Shown piece by piece: positions 10,971 through 23,100 of a stretch of DNA of 64,000 nt. Origin of the DNA: Prostheceraeus crozeri (lineage: Eukaryota; Platyhelminthes; Polycladida; Euryleptidae); the NCBI GenBank assembly GCA_907163375.1, contig CAJQUW010015371.1:834142-898141 (forward strand). Direction: 5' to 3'. The position numbers and the translations under genes are program-made. Positions within the stretch are counted from its first letter, which is position 1, and every line of letters begins with the position of its first letter. The notes under the pieces were generated by a model. The model saw only the letters and a program-made list of their open reading frames with translations. It was not told the origin of the DNA and did not search any database.

Positions 10971-11698
10971 TTTAAGCAACTAAACATACACTACAACACA
11001 GGACACTCAACGTCACTTTCATGAGTGAAATTAAATAAGAAGCAATAATTTAAAAAAATATATTCTTGAAGTTTGCTGTTAGTAACACGCAATTTTCATG
11101 AGTTAAGTAACCTTGCTATGGCAATGCTTGTGATAATCAGTAATAGCACCACAATTCAACATAAATTCTGCCACGATGGATTCGATTATAGCTGCCTGGA
11201 GTTATTGAGTAAACTGTACTCGCAGTATCTGTAGATACATATAGACATCGACATCAAATGGCTCTGAGGAGACAGATGGCCAATGCAATCACATGTTCTA
11301 TCCATGTCGGATTACCAAACGTCAACATTTTGGATTTTCAAAACCTTTCACAGCTCATGTTCACTAGGTGGTTCAAAAATCGAGAGTTGGATAAGTCATT
11401 GAGTATGTCGCCCAAAGTATTCATTCTGATAAGATAATTGTGCATCTTACGTTTTAGCTCGATTGGTCAATGTTTAGGGGTCGCCCGAAGAGGTCAAAAT
11501 TACAAAAACTGCAAAAAAGCCTTTTAGATCAAGTGACTTCAAATGACCTTTCTGATAGTTGATAGCCTCATACGGGAGGTTGTTGATGATGAGGATGCGA
11601 AAGCAAAAATACGGCACTCCCTTTAGTAATGGCTTTAATAAAAATGAGTTGCTAAAAATATTTACACGGCAAACGTTTCGCGACGCAGTCGCTGCCTC

Positions 11699-11731
11699 AG
11701 TACACTAAAAAGTACTGTAGTTTTAGTGTAC
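11699..11731. repeat. Short inverted repeat
   Basis: AGTACACTAAAA and TTTTAGTGTACT flank a short AGTACTGTAG centre, preceded by a TTTCGCGACGCAGTCGCTGC box. This resembles the core of small foldback elements with a CGCTGCCTCAG motif, like the 7.55-kb hairpin (CTTCCTCAGG). Its outer limits were not resolved. Confidence 0.4.
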
Positions 11732-11799
11732 TTTGAATATGATCAAAACAAAGCTGATGCAGCTGACGCGCACTGAAATAACTGAATCAATCCTGGTCA

Positions 11800-12090
11800 T
11801 TGCCACTAGAACGAGTAGGCCTATCTGAAATAAATGTTCCTGGCGTAATGTTTGATGATCATTTGAGCTGGAATTCTCCCACCCGCAACGTCATCAGGAA
11901 GGCAAACCAACGGTTTCACATTCTTCGTCGCCTAAGAAGTTTTCTTTCGGATGCAGATCCACACAGTCTACCCGTCGTCAATTCGGTCGTTGCTAGAATA
12001 CGCATCAAGAGTTTTTGTTGACATGAACAAGGCACTCTCAAACCAGCTGCAACAAGTTGATAACCGGACACATCTTATGACATACACAAC
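11800..12090 (+). pseudogene. CR1/Jockey-type LINE reverse-transcriptase fragment
   Basis: The frame from ~11800 reads NVPGVMFDDHLSWNSPTRNV then KANQRFHILRRLRSFLSDAD, the thumb region of CR1/Jockey-group LINE reverse transcriptases (GVxFDxxLSW...KANxRLxxLRRL). A frameshift near 11975 leads to SIRSLLEYASRVFVDMNKAL and SNQLQQVDNRTHLM, the next conserved block (RSLLEYA...LQxVQ-R). Only ~90 codons survive and there is no catalytic core. Confidence 0.7.
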
Positions 12091-12989
12091 TGATTTCGGA
12101 AGTGAAACATTTGGAAATGCTTATGTAACAAAAAACAAATAAAAGATAAGCCGTATTTCACAAAGCAAAAAGTTATTTTTGTCAATTGCCAAACAAAGCA
12201 TCACTGTGTTCCGAAACGTCTCAGAAGTCAGTTTATTGTTCCTTTGTATCGGATACTTAAAAGGAAAAGCACATTTTCCAGTGTCACTTGTGATAAATAC
12301 TGGGTTAAGTGCGCAAAGGCAATTCTAACTTTGTACCTTTCGTTTCGGAAGTTGACTTCTACTCTTTTTGTGTACTACCAGAATCAAGCTGTTAACTTCA
12401 TGTCTGTCCATAATGAGATTCATTTTTTCACAAATATACGATTACTACTACTATTCATCGCGAAAGGTCCGAAAATTATACCATTGGATGTATCACGTCA
12501 CGTGTCAATGCAATTGTAGACCTATGGCATGAGAGCATAAAATGTCAATTTCTAATGAAACTAAGCATTTTACAGCCATACAACGTGCCACCAATGAATA
12601 TAGATGTGACCGCTATATATCATGCCATGAGGTCATTTAATGACGTCAGAGACTATTTTCAGCTCAACTTTTAATGTTATATTCACATTGTTTTATTTGA
12701 TAATGCCTCCGAGTATTAGGCACAATAAGTGTACAACTGCACACATTTGTCCAAACTAGGCGTCGGCTAATGTAAAAGACATACATATTTGCCAGTAGGC
12801 CTACCTAATTAATTTCCAAGTTCCTCAAGATTTGAAGCCAGACAAAAATGTTTTAAAACAAATATGTCACTCAGCCTACAGCCTGTACATTTAAGAGAAT
12901 AGAGGAAGCGCCCAGAGTCTGCATAGATATAAAGAAATATAACATTGAATCGGCTGTTGCGAACCTACTAATGTGATGTCAAGGCACAT

Positions 12990-13263
12990 CAGCAGCGTCT
13001 TTAGGGGCCCCCGAGAAAAGACAATTTTCAAAATCCATGTAAGTTTTACAAAACTGTTGTTGCAATCACCGTGTTTTTTATTTAGCTACACACAACGAAA
13101 AATTAGACCGAATCCCCCCTAAATACGCCAATGCTCTGCATTGAATTCGACGCGCACGGTGGACGATTCCACAATGCATTAATGCTTTTTTAAGAGAACT
13201 TTAACAGGGACCCCGAGATGACAAGATCCCCTTCCCTGGGAAAAGTTTCTGGAGACGCCACTG
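12990..13263. mobile_element. hAT-type MITE, 274 bp
   Basis: Ends CAGCAGCGTCTTTAG (left) and CTGGAGACGCCACTG (right, to 13263) form ~15-bp TIRs with CAG...CTG termini. Flanking 8-mers AGGCACAT (12982-12989) and AGGAACTT (13264-13271) match at 6 of 8 positions, as for a decayed 8-bp hAT target duplication. It is non-coding. Confidence 0.65.
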
Positions 13264-13405
13264 AGGAACTTTCTCCTATAGGAATGAATGAGAAATCTAT
13301 TCCTCATATGTTGTTATGGTCCGACCACTTAATAATAGAAGTCAACATGATTTTTTTGAAGGGTCCTATTATTTACTGAATGACTGTTATGGATTTGGCT
13401 ATTTA

Positions 13406-14134
13406 CAGGGTGGCCGCACGGTTCCGAAAATAAAATTCGGGTATATATCTTTGGTGCCGACGATTCCGAAGTTAGCAGTAAAGTTAGTGGAACTAACAGT
13501 CCTTGACATGGTCGGTTACATAATTACGCGAAAACCTCATGCAGTTTCTGTCGTAAATACTCATAAATTCATCTCTAAATTGGCCTTTTCCAGGAGCACT
13601 AAGTCAAAAACTTTGATGCTTGAAAAAATTGATAATTATTTCAAATATTTATAATTGCAAAACAAAAAATACTGATAGCTAATAGAATATTCACGCTATA
13701 TAGGCTATGCAAAAGTCGAGTGGACAGTTAAGTACTGGGTTTCTAAATCACTTTATCTCGATGTCTCCTCTTTTAGCAGCTTCTAGGCTGTCTATTGCTT
13801 TTGCCTCTTCTTGACGTGCTTCCAACAGTTGGACCCCACTTATTTTTCTTGCTTGTTGTACGTCATTTTTCTTCTTTGTCGTGTGAAAAGCAGAAATAGT
13901 GCAATAGCGAAAATTTCATGAGAAAGATATTTTCTCAAATCAAGAGTTGTAAAAACCGATACAGAACTATTTAAAAAAAGGACTATGCCAGATACCGCAG
14001 GTAAAACATGACATTTCAAAATTAGGGTATATTTCCCGAAAAATTCAAAATTCAAGCATCACTCGGGTTTATATACCGAAATTCTCAATGTTCGGGTATA
14101 CAGGCTACCCGAAATTCGGGTATGTGCGGCCAAT
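13406..14134. repeat. Possible decayed inverted-repeat element
   Basis: GGTGGCCGCAC near 13408 and GTGCGGCCAATA near 14124 are inverted, and ATTCGGGTAT-type sequence follows or precedes each (13436, 14095, 14117). The right terminus lacks the expected CCACCC end. An open + frame here (13316-13654) has no family motif and crosses the putative left end. Confidence 0.3.
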
Positions 14135-15749
14135 ACAAAAATACAATAATTTTCAAGAATGCAAAACATTTACTTGAAATACAACGAAGTTTATCGATCC
14201 CTGCTGAGAAAAAAAAACGAGCTAGGAGGAACTTTCATATCTCCCATATGTGCTCTTTAATACACTTTTATCTCGCAAATTTCGGATTTTCTTTCTAATG
14301 GACCGATTTTGCTGTAGAGGGTCATTGCCATGTCACCCCATTCTCCCGTGTAATCGGGGTATTTGCCTAGTTGATAGAAAAAACTTCAGATCATCGTGAA
14401 CATAAGCCTTGGCTCGACATTTCATAAAAAATCTAAATTTGGGAAAGCTGGGGGTAATTAGGGGTCTGATGGCAGGTTTGAAATAACTTCCCTTATTATT
14501 TTGATATCACACGATGTATTTCAACCTTATGACCAAAGTTATTTTCAAGTTGTGATAGACAACGACTTCAAATCTTGACAAATATGTAGAAATCTCGATG
14601 TTCTAGGAATAGTACAAGCAGGCCTCCCAGCGCTCCTAATTCATGTAAAATTAGGAATTTTTCATCGAAAAAATGAAGTTTTCGGAAAAAATAGAGGAGA
14701 CATATTTAAGTGTCAATGAGAAAGTAGGGTGAAAATCCAATGTTTAATGCCATTTATAATATAGATAAGTATAGTTAATGACAACATATTTCCAGAAGTA
14801 ATTTAATAGAATGTAATAAAGATGCAGTACATGGGCTTGAGTTAAATCAAAACGAATATCTGACTGCATTACATTATGTTTGATAGGAATTTCTGTTCGA
14901 TTAAGACTAAAAATCTCTGATATACAAAAATCTGATAAAATAGTGAAAAAGAAAACAAAAAATATCACGCCTCAATCTGAGAAGAAAGCAACGGAAGAAA
15001 ATATAGGGTAACTTGGTTATACTGTATCACGAAGTGCGCTTCTTTTTGATAACGAACGCTTCGATCATTGTCAGCTTCCTCTTTTCCACTTTACGCTGCG
15101 TTGCCCTCGTCTTCGCAAGCTCATTCTCCGGTTCGTTCAATTTACTTTCCGCGGTCTCTATCATCGCTTGTACCACAGTTAATTGGGTTGTGTCACTTGC
15201 TTTAACCGCACTCTTCAGCTTGTCAGTAATTCATTCCCAGTCATCATCAGTTGGGTGGGGTGCTGCTTGCTTCTTCCTTCTACAGGCTGGCTTCCGTCTC
15301 TTTCTGCTTCTCTGTTTTCTTTGTGATTTTCTGTGATCGCATGTTTTCCAAAATTGTATTTTTCCGCTGTTCCTTACTTTCTTTTACAGCCAACTCTCGC
15401 TTCTTTCTCTCCTCTTCCTTTCGCCATTGATCGTATTCCAAGCGCATCCTATAGCTCCTATGAGCTTGTCTACCCAGACGGATGAATTCATTAATGATCG
15501 AATTTGCATCCGGTTTGCCTCCATGTGAGCGAATTCCTGACGTTGTTGCCCAAATGCCGTTGATGGTCGATTCGCTCAAGCATGGTCGCTGAGACGTCAC
15601 ATCGTTCCCACTGATGGAGAAGGCCCTCTCCCCCTCACTGTTTCCGTGAGACAGTCATCATCACACTTTTTCCGAGATTTCCCAACTGCTTGTACTTTTG
15701 CTTTCCTAGACTGTTCTACCAGGGGTGGACCGCCATGTTTGGAACTGTG

Positions 15750-15875
15750 ACACATTTTGTCACATTTTGATAATCGAGATTTGCTATATTTTGTAACATA
15801 CCGATGGGCGCAAATGTCACATTTTGTCACATGCTCATTGACATGAAAGTCACATTTTGTCAAATGTTGATGAAA
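15750..15875. repeat. CACATTTTGTCACA subterminal repeats
   Basis: TGTCACATTTTG-type motifs occur several times within ~130 bp of the left end and again near the right end (about 16703-16778). Clustered subterminal motifs are a normal hAT transposase-binding arrangement; the function here is inferred. Confidence 0.5.
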
Positions 15876-16036
15876 ACAGACGGCCAAAATTTGACATATG
15901 TCGGTACGCAGAAGATTGGCAGTTATCAATTTTGCCTTAAAGCTGATTTTTTCAGTTGACGTAATATTCATATTATATATCAAATGGGGTTATAACGGGA
16001 TAAAATCGAGAAAACATTCTTTATGTAGCTCCATAC

Positions 16037-16240
16037 GGGTGGTCTCCGTGGCACAGTGACTGAGTGCTTGACCTAGCGATCTTTCAGTCCAGAGGTCGAG
16101 CCCCGATAGTGTAATTAGAAGTAGTGAGGAAGGGCATCCGGACTAATGAATCACAAGTCTCCAGATTAAAGTCTGACTTATGTCAGCACCGTCTAAGCCT
16201 TCAATATGGGGGAGTAGCGACGCTAAAACATCATTTCATT
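16037..16240 (+). mobile_element. tRNA-derived SINE, copy 1
   Basis: The head contains TGGCACAGTGA (A-box-like) and AGAGGTCGAGCCCCG (B-box-like) ~35 bp apart, matching an RNA polymerase III tRNA-type promoter. The body GGAAGGGCATCCGGACTA and GTCAGCACCGTC is shared with the copy at 27077. It lies within the 1.07-kb MITE, giving the insertion order hAT, then MITE, then SINE. The tail is short and lacks a clean poly(A). Confidence 0.75.
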
Positions 16241-19200
16241 CCCATGGAGAATTACCATTGAAGGTTTATAACGTTTACCCCGAGATTTGGTGTAATAACG
16301 AAGTATAGTACGTGCAAAACCGGGACACATTTGACTTTGTTTTAAGTGAAAAGATTGCACTGAAACCTTGTAGTCTTATTACAATTGATTCTTTTTATAG
16401 TCTCGAATTTATTTATGACTCATTGGTTATGGCAAATATGATAGCACAATAAACACGTACTCGGAAGATGTTTCACAATGTGAATTCACAGACCATATTA
16501 TTTCACAGAGAAGAGGAAAACTTCGCTTTGCAAGGTGGAAAATATCAATCTTGCATATCTCTTATCCAAATTATCATCAAAGAATATAAGAAAATTAGAA
16601 TAAAAACCTGGAAAACGTAACTTCGTTATTACATTCGAACAAACTAAGTTAATGCTTCTCTGTGACTTTATTCATACTTTTTCAGAATATTTTCCGGTGA
16701 ATTTGTCACATTTTGTCACACAAACAGCAAAAACACACATTTTGTCACATTTTATTTTGAGATGAAAAATTGTCACATCGGCCCACCCCTGTTCTTCGCT
16801 TTGAAAATCCCCGCCCAGTCAACACTCATCACAGCTTCGGCGCTGGTGATGTCATCCACCATGTAGAGCCTCCATTCGTCCACGAGTTGATCACAATCAA
16901 CATCTCTACCAATCGCTTTTGCCAGCCTGCGAAATGCGTCGACTGGCCGGCCACCTTTCTTTTCTGGTTGGAAAACTGATGCATCGCGTATGATTGGGTT
17001 TGTCAGGGGCAGTACCTTTTGTAGACAGACGAAGATTGTGACGTAGAATTTTTGAAACCCCAGGAGCACTTGGCGCTACAAACCTAGGTTCAATTTCATT
17101 AAACATCCTCGTGTATGGTCGCCGATTCCCATTTCCTTCAACTCAAGTTGATTTTCAACCAGGCAGACGTTGATGTCCTTCACGCTTTGATTTGAACTCT
17201 TGCTTGACTTCATAATTCCATTTATCAATATCTGAAGAAATTCTGATGACTGAAGTGGTATCATGACATCATCAAATGTGGTCGCAGCAAAGGAGAGAAA
17301 ATTCAATATCGTCGGTTGTTGCAATCCTGTTTTTTGATTTTGATGTATCGTGTTTTCTTCATGTCATCCGGCAGATTCTTGGTAATAGACGATGAAGCAC
17401 TCACTAACAGACTCCCAGATTTCGAGGAGACGTGTCAAAACAGGCCCTAGAGACAGCCACCTTCACTCAACGATCTCTCTTTCTGTACTTTCAAGCTTCA
17501 CTTGCAAGTCATGCAAGTCCACCCGCCTTGGAGCCGATCCTTGAAACCAGTAAAAGATTTCATTGTTCAAATTGGCAGCGTTTGATCCGAACTCTTGCAG
17601 TCGTTTTGAGAGCGAATTGAGAAATTTGTGTAAGACACATGCATCAGTATCGACAGACATGTTGCATGTGTCCGTCATTTGCTTACCCACCTTCCTCCAT
17701 ACTGCTTTGTTTACGTTTGGACCGTCACTGCCCAGAATCAAAAGACCAGACAACTTCAACTTCGATTGAACCAATAATCCTGTCAGATTGCAACTGATAG
17801 CGTGACCCATCAGGAAAGTTCTTACAACATCTCCCTTTTCTTCGGACCAATAACTCACGTAAATTTCCATCTGCTTCTTGTTCTGTTCAATAGTTGTTTC
17901 ATCATGCATAATAGTGAAGTATCCATTAGATTGATGGATTTCATTGATCATTCTGCTATGAAAATATGGCCCTGTAGCCTCGCTGATCAGATATGACACT
18001 ATTGATGTACTCACATTAAAATTTTCTGCTTCTCCAGGAAACCTAGCTTGAAAAAGGTCCTTCGCACCATCACAAGATTCAAAACTATAATGGGAATGAA
18101 CGACTTTCATTGCCCACAGCAATTCAGCTTTAACAGTTTCGTCAGATCTCGAAAAGCAAGTTGAAAGCATTTTAGCTGGTTGGTTTGTCGAAGTCGAGGG
18201 CACGCTATCTGATATCAGCGAAGTCGGTGAATCTACTAACATGTCCTCCATTCGAGATTTGTGTCCCGAAACGTGTTCAAAACATACCTTTAATCGGTGA
18301 TAATACGATATCTGAAAAAGATGACCGGATTATAATGCATATTGAATGGCTTGAGCTGTTGTCCTTAAACTTCCTTTTTGCTTCTTACTTTGATTTCGTT
18401 CCACAGGTATGACATGTAACTAGGATTTTGTTATAATGATATGATGACAGCTATGTTTTGAGGGCGTCAATGGCAAATTAGAGGGCCGCGTCAGCCCGAA
18501 AAATGTAGATGTCATAATCATTGTATGCCATGTTGCGAAATATTTCTATGGTTTCATTTCCAGGCCATGAATTTTCCGGGCCGTTAATGAATTTCTGGGC
18601 ATTATCAAAGATATCAGTCTTATATACATGGTATACAATGTAGATTTACTATTCAAGTTTGTCTTGGGCCAATTTTTTTAATTGAAAGGCGTTAAAAGTG
18701 GCACAAATCGAACATGAATTAAGCTGCAATTGAAATTCAATGAATCTTCCATCACTCAGGCAAAAGATGGGAAGATGATTTGGAGAAAAATTCGATGAGT
18801 TTCGCATCACTCAGCCAATAAATAGGAAAATAGGAGGATTCTTGAAAAAATAGGAAATAGGAAGAAAATAGGAAATATAGGAGCGCTGGGAGGCCTGCGC
18901 ACCAGTATGTACGTGAGCTTCGAACCTAGCGGATATCCTGTAATACATAAGCATCTACACAATAGCCTACATGACCACAAAGGCGTGAAAAACCTGTATT
19001 GAAAAAAACGCGCCTCAATCTTTACGTGCAACGGGGTGCATTCTACGGGGTTCACGCACACCACTTATACCAATAGACATAGTGCAAATGTTATTGTAAT
19101 CTGAGGGTAGTAGCAATAGCAGTGGGTGAAATGTTCATTAACTTCAATAGGTAATAACAAATTGGTATTCCCAGTGTGCTAAAAAAGCAAATCGTCTATT

Positions 19201-19374
19201 TCTCTCATATTTGAGGGGGATGTACATGGGGCCACCACCCCATTCATTGAACAGGTCGTGACACGTACAATTTATGACAAAAAGTTAGCTCGACTTGCAG
19301 AAGGCAACGAATCATTATGTAAACAAGATTAAATAACCTTCGCAATGCTCGGAAGGTTACCATGTTTTGAAAAT

Positions 19375-19705
19375 TTAATAATTGACCTGATACACATGTT
19401 TCAAATTACTGAACAAATTCATCAATTCCCGCTGAACGTAGTGTAGTCCAGGGTCCACACAAAAAGTCTTAGTATCTAAGGCTGTGAAAAATTCCTCAAT
19501 ACCGGATCGTGTTCCTTCATCCTCATTTGTGCATGCATGCACATCTTGTGACTCCATAACAGCAAATGATCTACACAAATCTATCATATGAAATCTACTT
19601 AAATAAATGACAACAGGGTAAATAGCTTTCGACCTTTGAAGATTCGACAGACGAGATATGCGACATGCCTTTGTATGAAAATAAATCAGTTCTGCTGCCA
19701 ATCTA
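19375..19705 (-). CDS. Likely last (or late) exon of an unidentified minus-strand gene
   Basis: A minus-strand open stretch of ~109 codons begins right after an acceptor-like TTCATTAG (near 19706) and ends at a TAA at 19375-19377. Recognisable blocks are LIYFHTKACRISRLSNLQRS, KAIYPVVIYLSRFHMIDLCR, an acidic loop and FFTALDTKTFCVDPGLHYVQ. The residue mix looks like folded, conserved protein rather than random sequence. I could not name the family; a guanylate-kinase-like fold came to mind from YPVVIYLS but is unsupported. A weak donor-like CAG/GTCAAT near 19388 means it may be internal. Upstream exons would lie above 19705, antisense to memo1. Confidence 0.4.
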
Positions 19706-20086
19706 ATGAAGATTCAAATTTATTTGAAATTGGGTGAATGATTGAATTGATTTCACATAGGAGTTATTGAGAAGATAAAGCATGGGTTTTTTAGGGTCAG
19801 AAATGATAATGCTTGCTAAATTGAAAACGAAAGTACCTTTTGATTATTCTAGTGCACTAAAACTACAAGAAATTGGACACATAATTTATTTCTAGATTAT
19901 TGAGAAACATGATACTATAGTAATTTAAGATGCTGTCATTTGAGTAGAAATAAAGCAACATCCATATCGATAAATCACAAATGCAGTTCCCCTCCAATTT
20001 TTTAATCAGCTGTCCACTAAAGTTCACAATCAATCCTGAGGGAACGCCGCAGATTTTCACGCAGTTAGCAATACCTGGCTATTATA

Positions 20087-20135
20087 ATGTCTGTGCGTTT
20101 GGCAAGCCATAAAAACACATGGTATACTGGCGACA
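20087..20135 (+). CDS. memo1: memo1 exon 1 (residues 1-16)
   Basis: Encodes [16 protein letters not shown] plus one base; donor GTAAG follows at 20136. It aligns to human VCREASHAGSWYTASG, placing the start codon. The ATG is the first after an in-frame TAG. No TATA box is evident upstream. Confidence 0.8.
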
Positions 20136-23100
20136 GTAAGGAGCTTCTCACTTGATTTTTGTTGTAATGCTGTGTCATGAAGAATGGTTATTGACGTCCA
20201 ACAACATTGAACATCAGCGACAGGCTGCTTTTTCAGATAAGCAATGGCTATTACACTGCCTGAGTCGTTGCACTTTTGGTCTCGTCGCTAATATTCTTTA
20301 ATTTCTACTGCCACAACTGTTATACGAGACTGAAAATCACAGAATATATCAAGGACTACCGTACATGTCTTGAATGTGGTTAGACTCGTTGCTTTGTCTT
20401 GCATCGCCTTCTATTGTCGGATGGCTCTTCTTCGACCTCAAATTTCTGGAAAATTGAGGGATTTCTTGAACGAACCAAACTTGCTTTCTAGCTATACGAG
20501 ACTCCAAAACACTCAAAATAACAAAATCTTAAAATTCTATATATTTTCAACATTTGTTGTAGGTATGCCTTTCACTTCGTGAGACAATCAGAACTAACTA
20601 ATCAGCTGGTGCAATAACCACTGCTTTAAAGTTCGCGACACATTTGTTGGCCACTAACTTTTTCAACAAAGCACAATAGGTTCGATTGGCTTACATGCTG
20701 GAAGCATTGACAAAGGATAAGGAGAAAACATGGTATTGAGGTGCATTTCATGGAGTTAACTTTCGTTCATCCTGCGCTTTATTCCTTCATGGTAGCGATT
20801 TTTATCTCAATTCCAACTTTATCCATAGTTTGCCTGACTCTGTGTAAATTGCCTTCCGGGTCAAGACATTGCAGATTCGTGCATTCTAATTTCATGGCCA
20901 TGCAGGGCCTACTGTGAGCTATGTGTCTGCCTGTGTGTCGTGCCCGCACAGGGCCTAAAAATCCTCAGAAATCGGAAGACAGACTGAGCGCATCATACAC
21001 TGGTATTCGCTAAAAAAGGGAGGTCACCAATATGTTTTGCTAGAGCGTCCATTTCCCATTATTTGATAGTCACACAAATTCACTTCCGTAAACTATTGTA
21101 TATATCTAAATTAAACGACCTGTTACAAATTGATCGAATGCATTTCATGGCCACAGGACACGATTCTTCACATGAATGCTGAACATTAGTCAGCACCGAC
21201 AACCATTGTCTCTCTTCACCGCAGTCACTGTCTCCTTCATCATGGAGTTGAACAGGCGTGATCCCCGTGCCATGATTTACTATGAATACAAGACTGGTTT
21301 GACTGCCAATGAGTCGTTTGATCGCTTGCCTGCTCTTTCGGTGATTCTGCTCCATCTTGCGCAACCATCAACAATTGGTTCGTTGAATTTCGAATAGGAA
21401 GAAGATCACTGAATGATGAGGAACGTTATGTAAGGCCATCAGGATCTGTGACAGAAAAGAATGTTGAGTGTGTGAGAGCCATGATAAAAGTCGACGCAAG
21501 AGTGACATACACAATGATTGAAAGAAGTCTAGCCATTCATCCTCTTCAAATCCATCGAATCCTGCATGAATTTCTCGGTGTACGAAAGCGAACCGCTTTG
21601 GTTACCCCACCATTTGACTGAATACCAAAAGACAGCTGGGGTGGAGTAGTGCATATTCATGAAAAGCAAGTTCAGAAATGGAAGCGTGAGAGAGCTAGCC
21701 AATACTATAGCCGGTGGCGAAACTTGGATTTACCAGTTCGATCCGGAAAAGAAGCAGCATTCACGAATCTGGTTGTTCCATGGCGATGAACTTCCCATCA
21801 AGTTTCTCAGAGTTCGAAGCTGTGGCAGGCAACTAGTCCTCACTTTCTTTTCCTATAGCGGCCATGTTTCAACGTCGTTACTGGAAGAGCAAATAACTGT
21901 TAGCTCCTCATGCTATTGCAGTGTTGATCTTCCGAAATTGCTGGATAATATCCAAGAAATTGGTCAAGGACAAGAGCATGCGAAATGCTCCTCCACCGTG
22001 ACAACGCACCGGCCCACAAGTCGGCACAGACAAAGGCTCTTTTGGCTGAAAACGATGTCCATACCAGCCGATTTCTTTTTGTTCCCCAAGGTGAAGTCAG
22101 CAATGCACGGCATTCCTTTTTCCACCAAAGAGGACGCTGTTCAAGCCTACATGGATGGTGCTAAAACTGGATCTTGCTGAGTACTGCAATTGTTTCAGTG
22201 GCTGGTTTCGGCGAATGGACAAATGCATTGCCGCCAACGGTGCATATTTTGAAACATTTTGATCAAAAAAAGAAATATGTTATTATTTAGTATTAGTTAC
22301 TTTTTCTATATAAGGCTAAACACTTTAATGGTGCCCCTCGTACCGGTACACTTATTATGCAGATCCACGCTACGAGCTTGACTTGAGTACAGCGTTGTTA
22401 TGAAACCACATACTGTTCCAGTAGGTCTCACGTTTCCTGATACGTTATCACTGACGTTCAGAAGTTTTGAATAGGCCTAGGCTATTTACTAGCATTGTTA
22501 TCAGGAAAATATAAGTGGGGGTTACAATTTGATTTATTGAGAAGAAACTATTATGGTACAAATATCATGTAATTGTCAAATAGTATTAGGCAGCGAAAAA
22601 TCATTCTTGCTACATAGCTTTGACGTTCGGTGTGGCCGTTTGTCCCCTCTCTGTATCCATGTGAGGGTCGGTCATCAAAACTGCACTATGGAGGCACATG
22701 GACTTGCAGATAAATATCCACCGTGTGCAACAATCGTCATCTTTCGCAGTGTTGTAAGCACTGACAAGTCGTTCAACATCACTGAAATGTGGCTTAGATG
22801 CCAACACTCTTGCAAGAGCAGTCGATGCAGTTTTCTAATCTTTGTTAGCAAGAGTGAACTTAAGAATTTCAGGTATTGTAGAACATGATGATTTCTTTAG
22901 AGCAGTCACACATTCTAAGTAGCTGGAATGGAAATCCCGCCAATCAAGATTTGGGACGACAATGTCAAAAATGTTATTCATGTCAATGTCTTCCGCATCT
23001 CCAGCTTTCAATTTGGAGGGATATGATGCTTTCAAGCGGACTGCATAGGAGGTGCTATCAGATGCCTTGTCAACATCTGAGCCATCTGTAACAATTGTTG

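Larger units (their letters stand above)
15721..16790. mobile_element. Nested hAT-type MITE, ~1.07 kb
   Basis: Termini AGGGGTGGACCG and CGGCCCACCCCT form a TIR, followed inward on both sides by repeated CACATTTTGTCACA motifs (15750-15900 and 16700-16780). The flanking 8-mers GTTCTACC and GTTCTTCG match at 6 of 8. It is inserted inside the older hAT transposase, splitting its C-terminal domain, and contains a SINE copy. Confidence 0.75.
15027..18251 (-). pseudogene. hAT-family transposase, decayed and split by a MITE
   Basis: The longest open part (18251-17463, 262 aa) has GYFTIMHDETTIEQNKKQME (first catalytic D), then VSYWSEEKGDVVRTFLMGHA and LLILGSDGPNVNKA, then DACVLHKF, the core pattern of a large invertebrate hAT-like family. 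After at least two frame changes come LPLTNPIIRDASVFQPEK and IGRDVDCDQLVDEWRLYM (near 17000-16830). The MITE sits next to DWAGIFKAK. Beyond it the C-terminal block continues as ERAFSISGNDV, RPCLSESTINGIWATT and RLGRQAHRSYRMRLE. A Lys/Glu-rich coiled coil ends at a stop at 15027-15029. There are several stops and shifts, so it is dead. Confidence 0.8.
14619..18897 (-). mobile_element. hAT transposon, 4.3 kb, with nested insertions
   Basis: Perfect 20-bp TIRs: CAGGCCTCCCAGCGCTCCTA at 14619-14638 and its reverse complement at 18878-18897. Flanking 8-mers AGTACAAG and CGCACCAG agree at 5 of 8 positions, compatible with an old 8-bp duplication. Inside, a minus-strand hAT-family transposase spans ~18251-15027. 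It is interrupted by a second hAT-type MITE (15721-16790), which itself contains a SINE. Without those insertions the element would be ~3.2 kb, normal for hAT. Confidence 0.85.

Noticed and set aside
13316-13654. 112-codon plus-strand frame
   Set aside because: No family motif and it crosses the probable left end of a decayed inverted-repeat element.
15013-15336. 107-codon hydrophobic plus-strand frame
   Set aside because: It is the antisense of the Lys/Glu-rich coiled-coil end of the hAT transposase.
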